From positions 1 through 24,563 of the IMG/VR virus record IMGVR_UViG_3300036795_000112: a stretch of DNA of 24,563 bases; one strand, given 5' to 3'. The notes under the pieces were generated by a model that worked only from the letters and a program-made list of their open reading frames with translations, was not told the DNA's origin and made no database searches. A program made the position numbers and the translations under genes. The stretch is from a virus. The stretch's first letter is position 1. Each line of letters begins with the position of its first letter. Of this stretch, positions 5,801 through 12,611 are shown in pieces.

Positions 5801-6093
5801 CCTGGCGCCCCGACGCGACGATCAACAGCATGCGCATAGCCGGCAGCACCTGGGCGGACATCGCTGAGGCGCTGGGCAGGCCACGCGGTGACGCATCCTG
5901 CATCCATCAGCGCGCCAGGACCGGCCGGCTGCCGTGCTACGGCCACAAGCCTGCGCCTGCGGCAGTCCCGCCGCCTGACCGCAACCCGCGTCGTGCGGCC
6001 GGCGCTGACCCGCTGCCGCCGCCGCACCCGATCTCGTGGGGCGCGCTGCTGGCGCTGACGCCGACCCTGGGCAGCGGGGGTGCCGCGGCATGA
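5797..6093 (+). CDS. GcrA/Myb-like HTH protein
   Basis: A 98-aa protein beginning with a Myb/SANT or GcrA-like HTH (about residues 7-45): MRIAGSTWADIAEALGRP, then ASCIHQRARTGRLP. The second half is Pro-rich and ends in PLPPPHPISWGALL. The same architecture, HTH followed by PLPxxHxxxWGxx, recurs in the protein at 13564-13929. GcrA is an alphaproteobacterial sigma70-associated regulator that responds to DNA methylation, so a position directly after a methyltransferase is suggestive but proves nothing. ATGA overlaps at both ends. Confidence 0.65.
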   Translation: MTWRPDATINSMRIAGSTWADIAEALGRPRGDASCIHQRARTGRLPCYGHKPAPAAVPPPDRNPRRAAGADPLPPPHPISWGALLALTPTLGSGGAAA

Positions 6094-6359
6094 GCGCGCC
6101 CACGATCGAGGAAATCCTCGCCAGCATCGATCTCTCGGCCGGCCCGATGCCGAACAGGAGCACCGGCTTTCTCTGCGAGGACTGCATGACCTGGGGCCAT
6201 GAGCCGCCGGAATGCGGGCACGATTCGCGCGCGCCCTGCTTCGATTGCGGCCGGCCCCGCGGATCACGGTTCGTCCGCGGCGATGGGTACCTGCACACGC
6301 CAGCCTGGCAGTGCTCGAGCTGCGCGAGGGCCGCGCCCGGCAATGCGAGGGCGCCTTGA
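6090..6359 (+). CDS. Small zinc-knuckle protein
   Basis: An 89-aa protein with seven cysteines, several in CxxC pairs: CEDC (29-32), C42, CFDC (50-53) and CSSC (75-78). The glycine after C53 and GYLHTPAWQC give a zinc-ribbon flavour. Likely a small metal-stabilised nucleic-acid- or protein-binding factor; no named family is recognised. It starts on ATGA with the previous gene. Confidence 0.55.
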   Translation: MSAPTIEEILASIDLSAGPMPNRSTGFLCEDCMTWGHEPPECGHDSRAPCFDCGRPRGSRFVRGDGYLHTPAWQCSSCARAAPGNARAP

Positions 6360-6367
6360 GATACGCC

Positions 6368-6571
6368 ATGCGCCCCGACACGCTCGCCATGATCGAACGC
6401 GCTGTGCCGCTGGGGCCGCCGGGCGAGCCGCCCGTGGTCATCTTCACCCGCGCCGAATGGGGCGCCCTGCTGACGCTACGGTCCGGCTTGCGGTTCTTGC
6501 TGGAGGCCGGGCGCATCCGCTGCGCAGGCGAGCCCGGCAACCGCAGGTACTGGCGGGAGCCGGCGGCATGA
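6368..6571 (+). CDS. Small hypothetical, winged-helix-like protein
   Basis: A 67-aa protein starting MRPDTLAMIERAVPLGPPG, with FTRAEWGALLTLRSGLRFLL and then EAGRIRCAGEPGNRRYW. The tail pattern (helix, then beta-wing with basic residues) looks like the recognition half of a winged helix. An alternative TTG at 6356 would couple it to the previous stop (TTGA) and add four residues. Neighbours on both sides are also small DNA-binding-like proteins. Function unknown. Confidence 0.55.
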   Translation: MRPDTLAMIERAVPLGPPGEPPVVIFTRAEWGALLTLRSGLRFLLEAGRIRCAGEPGNRRYWREPAA

Positions 6572-6765
6572 GCCTCGCCGCACGCACGCTGCTGGCGCAG
6601 GCGGCCCAGCGCGCCACCACGCTGACCGCGCGGGACGATCGCTGGCGCGCGGCGACCGAGCTGCAGCGCGCCGGGCTGGTGCGCGTGCGTCCGGTCACCC
6701 GGCAGATCGCCGAGATCACGATCACCGATGCCGGGCGCGGCGCGCTGGCGGGAGGCACGGCATGA
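6568..6765 (+). CDS. Small winged-helix-like protein
   Basis: A 65-aa protein. AAQRATTLTARDDRWRAATE and LQRAGLVRVRPV resemble the end of a winged-helix domain, followed by AEITITDAGRGALAG, a common closing strand/helix in MarR-like phage proteins (the ITDAGR motif). A whole canonical wHTH would need about 15 more residues. ATGA couples it to genes on both sides. Confidence 0.55.
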   Translation: MSLAARTLLAQAAQRATTLTARDDRWRAATELQRAGLVRVRPVTRQIAEITITDAGRGALAGGTA

Positions 6766-6809
6766 GCTTCGACGACAAGCGGCAGGCGCCGGGGTGGAGC
6801 GCGCCATGA
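6762..6809 (+). CDS. 15-codon minigene MSFDDKRQAPGWSAP
   Basis: An ATG overlaps the preceding stop, and the stop overlaps the next ATG at 6806 (both ATGA). The frame therefore forms a complete 15-codon link in the overlap chain. It may exist only to pass terminating ribosomes to the next start, or encode a tiny peptide. The exact double overlap is the sole evidence. Confidence 0.35.
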   Translation: MSFDDKRQAPGWSAP

Positions 6810-7060
6810 GCTATGGCCGCCATGGGACCACGATCCGCATGAAGCGGTGCGGCGTGGACAGCACATTGCACGGCTACATCTTCTCGGACCGGTCGCACGC
6901 TCGCCAATGGCTGTCCGCCTTCATCGACGACGCGGATTCGTTCCGACTGGAAGAAGTCGAAGTCGGCCCGCTCATGAAATGCGGCGCGTGCGGCATCGTT
7001 CATCGACAAAGCGTGAAGGTGGTCCGTCAGGTGACATTTGCGGAGGCGCTGAATGTCTGA
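6806..7060 (+). CDS. Hypothetical protein with one CxxC
   Basis: An 84-aa protein: MSYGRHGTTIRMKRCGVDST, YIFSDRSHARQWLSAFIDDA, then MKCGACGIVHRQSVKVV. The lone CGAC pair plus His could bind a metal with a partner chain. Codon usage is somewhat less GC-rich than the neighbours. Coupled by ATGA upstream; its end overlaps the next gene by 8 bp. No family recognised. Confidence 0.6.
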   Translation: MSYGRHGTTIRMKRCGVDSTLHGYIFSDRSHARQWLSAFIDDADSFRLEEVEVGPLMKCGACGIVHRQSVKVVRQVTFAEALNV

Positions 7061-7460
7061 GTCCGATGCGAGCTTCATCAGCCGGTGCGAGATGCAGATT
7101 TACCACGACGGCATCGACTTGGATGATGGCGACGGGCTGCGTCTTTTCCGGTTGGCCGGGCGCGTCGGCGAGCCGCCAGACTGCAGGATCGCGTGGCCGC
7201 CATATGCCGAGATGATCGAAGACGCGCGCCATGTGTGCGCCACAACGGCCCACCAGACGCCGGCAGCGATGGGCCGTGCACGGGCCGGACGGCCGATCGG
7301 GGTGGACGTGTTCGACGCCGAGCGCCAGGCCTTCCTGCGCGCGCTGGCCGCGTTTTCCCAGGACCCGAGCGTTTCGGCCGCGATGAAGCGGGATGAGGTC
7401 GAGGCGACCGTGCGCGCGGTGCGGCACATCGCTTGGCTGCATGGAGCGTCGCATGCCTGA
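7053..7460 (+). CDS. Hypothetical early protein preceding the helicase
   Basis: A 135-aa protein with GGAGG six bases before ATG 7053. The first half is mixed (LRLFRLAGRVGEPPDCRIAW). The second half is helical (ERQAFLRALAAFSQDPSVSA and EVEATVRAVRHIAWLHG). It overlaps the helicase start by 8 bp, so the two are probably made together. In other phages a helicase loader can sit here, but there is no P-loop, so I do not call one. Confidence 0.6.
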   Translation: MSESDASFISRCEMQIYHDGIDLDDGDGLRLFRLAGRVGEPPDCRIAWPPYAEMIEDARHVCATTAHQTPAAMGRARAGRPIGVDVFDAERQAFLRALAAFSQDPSVSAAMKRDEVEATVRAVRHIAWLHGASHA

Positions 7461-8934
7461 CGGCCATTCGCCCCTGTTCGGCCTGTCGCAGCGCCTGCCG
7501 CCGTCCAATCTGCAGGCCGAGATGGCGTTGCTCGGCGCGCTGCTCAGCAACAACAAAGCGCTGGACCGCTGCGAGGGACTGAAGCCGGAGCACTTCGCCG
7601 ACGAGGCCATCGGCGCCGTGTATGCGGCGATCGTCGAAGGCGTCCAAGCCGGCCGGCTGGTGGATGCGGTCTCGCTCAAGGGGCGATTCGACCAGCCACT
7701 GCTGGCCTCTCTTGTGGCGTCCATGGTCGGCATCCTCAACGCCGGCGAGTATGCGCGCGCCATCCAGGACTGCGCCGCGCACCGGCAGCTGATCGAGATC
7801 GGGGAAAGCCTGGTCAACGGCGCGTTCGCAGGCGTGCCGCCGGCCGAGGTCGGTGGCGCGGCCGCCCAGCAGATCGACCGCATCCTGGCCGGCGCCGTCC
7901 ACAGCGGGAAGAGCTTCGCCGATGCAGTCGATGGCGCCGTGGCCTACGCCGAGGCCGCCCATCGGGGCGACCCGAACCGAGCGCGGCTGGAAACCGGCAT
8001 CCGCTCGTTCGACGCGCTCTGGCAGGGGCTGCGGCCTGGCCAGCTCTACTACCTCATGGCGCGCAGCCGCACCGGCAAGACGCCGGCGGCAGCGCAGATC
8101 GCGCGCAACGTCAGCCGGCGGCTGCTGGAGCGGGGGAGCGGCAAGACGCCGGAACATGTGCACTTCTTCTCGCTCGAGATGACGGCTGAGGATCTGGCGA
8201 CAATCAACCTGGCGGCCGTCAGCCGGTGGACCGCCGATGAGCTGCAATCGGGCCGGATCGGCGATGGCCTGGCGTGGAAGGAACTCGACGATCGACGCGC
8301 CACGCTCGCGGAGCTGCCGATCCACATCGATGACGATGGCGGCCTGTCGATTGCCGAGATCCGCGTGCGCGCACGCGCGGCGCACCGCAGTCACCGGACG
8401 CGGCTCATCATCATCGACTTCATGGAAAACATCGGCCGCGGGGCGGAGCATGCGCGCATGGGTCTGCCTGAGTGGACGCCGTTTGTCGGCTACCAGTTGA
8501 AGGAGCTAGCCAAGGCGCTGAGCGTGCCGGTGATCGCGCTGCGGCAGCTCAACAAGAGCCGCGACAACGCCGAGGCGACGCGGCCGACGCTGAGCGACCT
8601 GCCATACGATGGCGGCCAGGCGGCTGATGGCGTGTTCGTGCTGCACCGCCCCGAGCTGACGATGGGCGACAAGCCGCCGGCCGCGGCCGGCACCCTCAGC
8701 GCTGAGAAGCAGGCCGCGAAGGATGCCGAGTGGCACAACCAGCGCGATGCGATGCGCGGTGTCGTCGAATTCGGCGCGGTGAAACGCCGGTTCGGGCCGT
8801 CGAACATCTGGAAATCGATGCGGTTCGACGGGCCGCGCATGCTGTTGCGCGAGGAAGATGAAGCGCCGGCCGGCCAGGACGGCGGCTTCTTCGATGCAAT
8901 CCCGATGGCTGGGAGCGAGGCTGATTATGGCTAG
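7453..8934 (+). CDS. dnaB: Replicative DNA helicase, DnaB type
   Basis: A 493-aa protein, close to the usual DnaB length. The N-terminal domain is recognisable (NLQAEMALLGALLSNN, residues 19-34; EHFADEAIGAVYAAI, 46-60). The RecA-type ATPase core has Walker A ARSRTGKT (203-210), FFSLEMT (238-244), Walker B RLIIIDFMENI (317-327) and ALRQLNK (362-368). It should form a hexamer that unwinds DNA at the phage fork. ATG 7453 is preferred because GGAG lies six bases upstream; ATG 7441 would add four residues. The DUF1376 gene next door overlaps it by 8 bp and is a likely partner. Walker A departs from the usual GRPSMGKT but keeps the GKT. Confidence 0.92.
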   Translation: MPDGHSPLFGLSQRLPPSNLQAEMALLGALLSNNKALDRCEGLKPEHFADEAIGAVYAAIVEGVQAGRLVDAVSLKGRFDQPLLASLVASMVGILNAGEYARAIQDCAAHRQLIEIGESLVNGAFAGVPPAEVGGAAAQQIDRILAGAVHSGKSFADAVDGAVAYAEAAHRGDPNRARLETGIRSFDALWQGLRPGQLYYLMARSRTGKTPAAAQIARNVSRRLLERGSGKTPEHVHFFSLEMTAEDLATINLAAVSRWTADELQSGRIGDGLAWKELDDRRATLAELPIHIDDDGGLSIAEIRVRARAAHRSHRTRLIIIDFMENIGRGAEHARMGLPEWTPFVGYQLKELAKALSVPVIALRQLNKSRDNAEATRPTLSDLPYDGGQAADGVFVLHRPELTMGDKPPAAAGTLSAEKQAAKDAEWHNQRDAMRGVVEFGAVKRRFGPSNIWKSMRFDGPRMLLREEDEAPAGQDGGFFDAIPMAGSEADYG

Positions 8935-10120
8935 CGACAAAGCGCGGTCCGACACATGGATGCCGCTCTACATCGGGGACTATCTGGCCGACACGATGCA
9001 CCTGACGGCAGCCGAGCATGGCGCCTACCTGCTGCTGATCATGCACTACTGGCGCAGCGGGCCGCTGCCCGACGATGAGAGGTTGCTGGCGGCCATCGCC
9101 AGGACTGAGCGCAAGGCCTGGGCGGCGGAGATCGGACCCGTGGTGAGGCCGTTCTTCCAAGTCGAGGGCGGGAAGCTGCACCACAAGCGCATCGACCGCG
9201 AACTGGAGACGGCCGAGCGGAATGTCGAGCAACGGCGCGCCGCAGGGAGGGCATCGGCCGAGCGACGGGCCCAGCAACGGCAGCCGGACGAGACAGGCAA
9301 CGAGGTGGGAAACGGAGCGGGCAACGAAAAACCAACGACCGTTGAAAATTCGTTGGGCGGCCCGTTGGGCGATCCGTTTCAACGAAATCGCAGACCTTCA
9401 CCTTCACCTTCACCTGAAGAAGGTTCGCTTCGCTCACCTCCGGGCGCGCGATCGCCGCGGGGTGAACGTGACGCTGACGACGACCCGGCGTTCGCGGCGT
9501 TCTGGGCGGCCTACCCTCGGCGCGAGGACAAGGGCCATGCCCGAAAAGCCTGGAAATCCGCCATTCGCAAGGCGACCGCCGAGCAGATCATGGCCGGATT
9601 GGCCCGGTGCGCATTCTCGCCGGAGCGCCGATTCCAGCCCCTGCCAGCGACCTGGCTGAACGGCGAACGGTGGTCCGACCAGGCGGCCGAGGCGGCCGAG
9701 ACAGCCGCGGGAGGCCTCGAGACGCCAGGCGAGCCACCAGGCGAGCCACCGCGAGACGCATCTGCCCTGCCGGCGCTGCCGCCGGGCTACGATCCGCCGG
9801 ATGCGTGGGGTGCCCGAGCGTGGCTGTTGCGCCAGCCCGGCGTGGCGGTCAGCACGCACGACAACGGGCGGTCCGACTACACGCTGCACGGCTGGTTCGT
9901 GGAGGACGTCATCCCGGACCTGATGGCCGCCGCCGGCATCCTGACGTCAGTCCGGCCGAACCTGGACGCGCTGGCCGAGTGGTTGCGAGACGACATCGAG
10001 TTGACGGCGCGCCCGGTGCTGGACGCGATCCGCCGCACCGCGTCTCGGCTCGACGGCGCGATCCGGTCGCTGCGCGTGTTCGATGCCGACGTGCGTGCGG
10101 CAGCACGGCGGGCGGCATGA
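8927..10120 (+). CDS. DUF1376 (YdaU-like) replication protein with extra C-terminal domain
   Basis: A 397-aa protein. Residues about 11-90 are a DUF1376 domain (WMPLYIGDYLADTMHLTAAE, GAYLLLIMHYWRSGPLPDDE, KLHHKRIDREL). A charged low-complexity linker follows, containing PSPSPSP from a CCTTCA hexamer repeat (9395-9415). Then comes the typical phage replication tail (FWAAYPRREDKGHARKAW, PATWLNGERWSD; about 192-251). Another Pro-rich linker has a 12-bp DNA tandem repeat (9726-9749). A final helical domain (about 275-397) is not usual for the family. Such proteins probably act as initiators or helicase loaders; here this is supported by the overlap with dnaB. GAGG lies six bases before ATG 8927. 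Confidence 0.8.
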   Translation: MASDKARSDTWMPLYIGDYLADTMHLTAAEHGAYLLLIMHYWRSGPLPDDERLLAAIARTERKAWAAEIGPVVRPFFQVEGGKLHHKRIDRELETAERNVEQRRAAGRASAERRAQQRQPDETGNEVGNGAGNEKPTTVENSLGGPLGDPFQRNRRPSPSPSPEEGSLRSPPGARSPRGERDADDDPAFAAFWAAYPRREDKGHARKAWKSAIRKATAEQIMAGLARCAFSPERRFQPLPATWLNGERWSDQAAEAAETAAGGLETPGEPPGEPPRDASALPALPPGYDPPDAWGARAWLLRQPGVAVSTHDNGRSDYTLHGWFVEDVIPDLMAAAGILTSVRPNLDALAEWLRDDIELTARPVLDAIRRTASRLDGAIRSLRVFDADVRAAARRAA

Positions 10121-10188
10121 GCGGTGCCCGGCACGGATCGCCTCAGAAACGTCGGGTCGCCGCACAACTTTCGGGTGTAGGAGAGCAA

Positions 10189-10707
10189 ATGCCCGAACGT
10201 CCCGAGCCTGGCCGGATCACGGCCGCCTACGTCGAAGCCCGCCTCGAATCGGCCGGGCGCGCGCTTATGGCGCTGCCGTGGGCGGGCTGCTTCCCGGCCG
10301 GCCTGCGCTCGCTCTGGCCGGAGGTCGCCGATAATTCGCCGCGCCGGTGGGACCCGCCGACCTCGCGGGCGATCAGCGACATGGACGAGGCCTATCGCTG
10401 GTGCGGGCTGATCGCCGACGCCGAGCAGCGCAAGCTGGTGCTGATGCGCTCCCTGGTGTGGCCGGATTCGCCGTCCGACCAGCCGCGCTACAAGTATCCC
10501 TGGCGGGAGCTGCGGCGCATCACCGGGCTGCACTCCGACACGCTGCGGGTGCGTTGGGGCCGCGGCATCGACACGATCGTGACGCGGCTGAACCGCGGCG
10601 GCCAGAGGCTGCAGCAGGGCGGCACGCCGGCGGCGCCGTTCGCGTTGGGGCGCCGCGCCAGCCTCGCCCCCAGCAGCACACCGCGGCCGCTGGCGCGCGC
10701 CGGATAG
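10189..10707 (+). CDS. DUF6362 family phage protein
   Basis: A 172-aa protein with the DUF6362 pattern: ITAAYVEARLESAGRALMAL, CFPAGLRSLWPEV, then SRAISDMDEAYRWCGLIA, VLMRSLVWP and a basic HTH-like end (WRELRRITGLHSDTLRVRWG). Function is unknown; the end looks able to bind DNA. ATG 10189 has AGGAG seven bases upstream and fits where the family begins. ATG 10117 would overlap the previous stop (ATGA) but adds 24 residues with no family character. It ends 4 bp from the end of the leftward XRE gene, with no obvious terminator between. Confidence 0.75.
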   Translation: MPERPEPGRITAAYVEARLESAGRALMALPWAGCFPAGLRSLWPEVADNSPRRWDPPTSRAISDMDEAYRWCGLIADAEQRKLVLMRSLVWPDSPSDQPRYKYPWRELRRITGLHSDTLRVRWGRGIDTIVTRLNRGGQRLQQGGTPAAPFALGRRASLAPSSTPRPLARAG

Positions 10708-10711
10708 CGTC

Positions 10712-10927
10712 TCAGGCCGCCGGTTTCAGCCTCTCCATCCCCTCCAGCGCATGCCGCGCCTCCGGCACCGCCAGCAGCCGGATCAGCCGCGCCTCCGGGT
10801 CGCACAGCCGTCGCTCGCCGGCCTCCCAGGATCCCCAGGTGCGGAGCGCGACGCCGCACAGCCGGGCAGCCGCTGCCTGGGTCAGGCCCAGGCTTTGGCG
10901 GAGGGTGCGGATTTCGGTTGGGGTCAT
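10712..10927 (-). CDS. Small XRE-family HTH regulator of the leftward cassette
   Basis: A 71-aa protein that is one Cro/CI-type HTH: IRTLRQSLGLTQAAAARLCG, then VALRTWGSWEAGERR, and a helical end (ARLIRLLAVPEARHALEGM). Resembles short XRE regulators such as those in HigA-like or accessory operons, but without a visible toxin partner. It is the last of three leftward genes. The dyad pair at 11608-11642 upstream of that cassette is its most likely target (inference). Confidence 0.8.
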   Translation of the reverse strand: MTPTEIRTLRQSLGLTQAAAARLCGVALRTWGSWEAGERRLCDPEARLIRLLAVPEARHALEGMERLKPAA

Positions 10928-10945
10928 GCGGCGCTCCAGCGGCTC

Positions 10946-11095
10946 TCAGGCATTCCCGGTCCGGCGGATTTCAGCCCCCGGCAGCTTGCGGGCCAACTCC
11001 CGGGCAAGCGCCGGGTCGGCTTCGTGCAGCTCGGCCCACAGGCGCACGATGCGTGCGACCAGGTCCGGCAGCTCTGCCGGGTCCGGCGCCCGCAT
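10946..11095 (-). CDS. Small hypothetical helical protein
   Basis: A 49-aa protein: MRAPDPAELPDLVARIVRLW, then AELHEADPALARELARKLPG. Two amphipathic helices and a basic tail. The start at 11095 has GGAG about eight bases upstream, with an adjoining GTG one codon earlier. It ends 18 bp before the XRE gene. The arrangement recalls small regulator-partner proteins, but no family is recognised. Confidence 0.55.
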   Translation of the reverse strand: MRAPDPAELPDLVARIVRLWAELHEADPALARELARKLPGAEIRRTGNA

Positions 11096-11124
11096 CACCG
11101 TGGCTCCCAGCCCCTGGAGGCGGT

Positions 11125-11143
11125 CGCCGGGACGGTCCCGGCG
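11125..11143. promoter_or_regulatory. 8-bp hairpin inside the leftward operon
   Basis: CGCCGGGA (11125-11132) and TCCCGGCG (11136-11143) pair perfectly around a 3-nt loop, in the 68-bp gap between the first and second leftward genes. There is no T-tract on either strand. It could lower expression of the downstream pair or protect the upstream mRNA end. Confidence 0.45.
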
Positions 11144-11163
11144 GCTCCTGTTCGGATGGTTTG

Positions 11164-11538
11164 TCACTCGCCGGCCGACAGAGGGACACCGCACTTCGCG
11201 ATGTGGCCCCGGTAGATCACGTAGCCGCCGTCCTCGCCGACGTTCATGCCGCCGATCGTCGCGGCGTCCGTTCCGACGATGGTCCAACCGCCGGCGAGCT
11301 CCGTGACGGCGGAAAAGCCGGGCTCGGTGTGCGTCGTCAGGTCGCCGGTGAACGGCCGGGCTTCGGCCATAATGACCACCGCCTCGTTCATCGCGTTACG
11401 CTTTCCGGGAGTGGCATCTTTTCCGTAGGGGCTGAACCCCCGGTCGCTGCTAATGCCGATCGAAACGCCGTTGTCCCGATTGATGTAGAGCATCACCGAA
11501 CCGTCCCGGCGCGCGTAGTGCTTGAAGGTGATCGCCAT
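11164..11538 (-). CDS. Hypothetical accessory protein, first gene of the leftward cassette
   Basis: A 124-aa protein with a strong Shine-Dalgarno (GGAG, seven bases before ATG 11538). It is rich in Gly and predicted beta-strand: FKHYARRDGSVMLYINRDNG, VSIGISSDRGFSPYG, NEAVVIMAEARPFTG, then GGWTIVGTDAATIGGMNVGE and GGYVIYRGHIAKCGVPLS. Codon usage is less GC-rich than its neighbours, suggesting separate acquisition. No signal peptide, membrane segment or catalytic motif seen. No family recognised. It leads an operon with 10946-11095 and the XRE gene. Confidence 0.65.
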   Translation of the reverse strand: MAITFKHYARRDGSVMLYINRDNGVSIGISSDRGFSPYGKDATPGKRNAMNEAVVIMAEARPFTGDLTTHTEPGFSAVTELAGGWTIVGTDAATIGGMNVGEDGGYVIYRGHIAKCGVPLSAGE

Positions 11539-11607
11539 CTTCTGTCTCCGCCCCTGAACCCCGAGGCGCGGGCCGGATCGGTTCGCCCGTCCGGTGAGGT
11601 GGAATAT

Positions 11608-11642
11608 GCACAATGCGCGCATCGGATACAAGCACAATGTGC
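11608..11642. promoter_or_regulatory. Paired dyad operators GCACAATGYGC before the leftward cassette
   Basis: GCACA-A-TGTGC (11632-11642) is a perfect dyad; GCACAATGCGC (11608-11618) differs by one base. Their starts are 24 bp apart. On the leftward strand a weak promoter, TTGTAT (11631-11626), 17 bp, CATATT (11608-11603), would be covered by them, with the start codon at 11538 about 57 nt beyond the predicted RNA start. Confidence 0.5.
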
Positions 11643-11709
11643 ATGTCAGGGTGTATCAAGAAATGGACGAACGAGAAAGGCGCCTGCGCCGCGCCGCGCC
11701 ATCCTCTCG

Positions 11710-11803
11710 ACCGGGCACTTTTGGGCCACCGAAGCGGCAGGAAATGCCCGTTTTTATGGCTGTTCCCATTACAGGACCGGGCACTCGGTATTTTTACCGG
11801 GCA
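11710..11803. repeat. ACCGGGCA/TGCCCG box array in the divergent control region
   Basis: ACCGGGCA occurs at 11710, 11776 and 11796, and TGCCCG in the opposite sense at 11745. The core CGGGCA/TGCCCG sites start at 11712, 11745, 11778 and 11798, spaced 33, 33 and 20 bp. The longer GACCGGGCACT is repeated exactly at 11709 and 11775. TGCCCG is followed by T5 (11751-11755), so pairing with the box at 11712 could make a weak terminator. CGGTA-TTTT-TACCG (11786-11799) is a further small hairpin. The whole 11539-11883 interval holds no gene I can support. Confidence 0.5.
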
Positions 11804-11883
11804 TATCGGCAACGATTATGGCACTAATTCGAGCAACGTCGGCCCGGCTCGCGCCGCTCTCCCACCCGCCCCCAGGAATCGCC

Positions 11884-12249
11884 ATGCGGACCCGCCCGGC
11901 ACTCTCGCCCGCGATGATGCGCCTGCTCGCGCTGATGACCATCCGTGAGCCGCTCCGCTGGCAGCAACCCGCCGGCGGCATCGAGGGTGCTTGGTTCGCC
12001 GGCGAGGACGGCAACTGGCCGCTCCTGTTCGCCAGCCCGATCCGCACCGTGCACGCCCTCTGGCGCCGGGGCGCGATCGAGCATGCCACCGGCTCGGCCT
12101 CGGCCGATGTCGTCTGGCGCGTCCTGCCATCGGTGAGCGGCATGCGGCTGCTCGACCTCGACGTGGTGCGCCGGGCCATGGTGGCCAATGCGCGCCGCAA
12201 CGCCGCGCGCCAGCCCCGCCCGCTCGCCGCCGCCGCGCGGGACCGATGA
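11884..12249 (+). CDS. Hypothetical protein, accessory region
   Basis: A 121-aa protein with AGGA seven bases before ATG 11884; an in-frame ATG at 11818 would add 22 residues. N-terminus ALSPAMMRLLALMTIREPLR, then a beta-rich middle (GAWFAGEDGNWPLLFA), TVHALWRRGAIEH and VVRRAMVANARRNAARQ. The layout of helix, strand and WRRGAIEH could be a small winged helix, but I cannot name a family. ATGA overlap ties it to the next gene. Confidence 0.6.
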   Translation: MRTRPALSPAMMRLLALMTIREPLRWQQPAGGIEGAWFAGEDGNWPLLFASPIRTVHALWRRGAIEHATGSASADVVWRVLPSVSGMRLLDLDVVRRAMVANARRNAARQPRPLAAAARDR

Positions 12250-12608
12250 CGTCATTCGCGGCCGGCGACGTCATCCGCTGGCGTCGCCGGGTATCCGTGG
12301 TTTGCCGGGCCGACGGCGCCGTGCTGCTGGTGTGGCCCGTTGCCTACCGCACCCGCGAGCGCGCGAACGAGATCGCCTGCATCGACCCGGCCGACCGTTG
12401 GGTGCTGCGCGCGGCCGCCGATGTGGTGGTGTGCGCCGGCGTCCTGCTGCCGATGCGCGGCGCCGGCCAGGAAAGGCTCGGCGCCGTCGCCCCGCCGACG
12501 CTCCGGGCGATCATCGCCGCGGCGCAGCGCGAGGTGTCCACCACGCTGACCGTCAGGCGCTGGCAGGCTGATCTGCAGCACCGGCGGGACGGCGCAGTGG
12601 TGCTGTGA
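12246..12608 (+). CDS. Hypothetical protein, possibly distant MazF/PemK-like fold
   Basis: A 120-aa protein starting on ATGA. GDVIRWRRRVSVVCRADGAV and LLVWPVAYR look like the opening SH3-like barrel strands of MazF/PemK proteins. ERLGAVAPPTLRAIIAAAQR near the end resembles their closing LG..s...l..i helix. MazF enzymes cut mRNA, but no catalytic residues can be assigned here and the gene before it does not look like an antitoxin. It ends just before the CCGATAA repeat region upstream of the integrase. The fold assignment is a weak guess. Confidence 0.5.
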   Translation: MTSFAAGDVIRWRRRVSVVCRADGAVLLVWPVAYRTRERANEIACIDPADRWVLRAAADVVVCAGVLLPMRGAGQERLGAVAPPTLRAIIAAAQREVSTTLTVRRWQADLQHRRDGAVVL

Positions 12609-12611
12609 TGC

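Noticed and set aside
5548-6807. Long leftward open frame opposite the methyltransferase end and small genes
   Set aside because: Arg/Ser/Pro-rich product typical of antisense frames in GC-rich DNA; the rightward genes have coupled starts and real domains.
10708-10711. Terminator between the convergent DUF6362 and XRE genes
   Set aside because: Only four bases separate the stops and no hairpin with a T-tract is seen.
11594-11948. Rightward frames in the divergent control region
   Set aside because: Overlapping frames with no ribosome site or family; the DNA is better explained by operators and repeat boxes.
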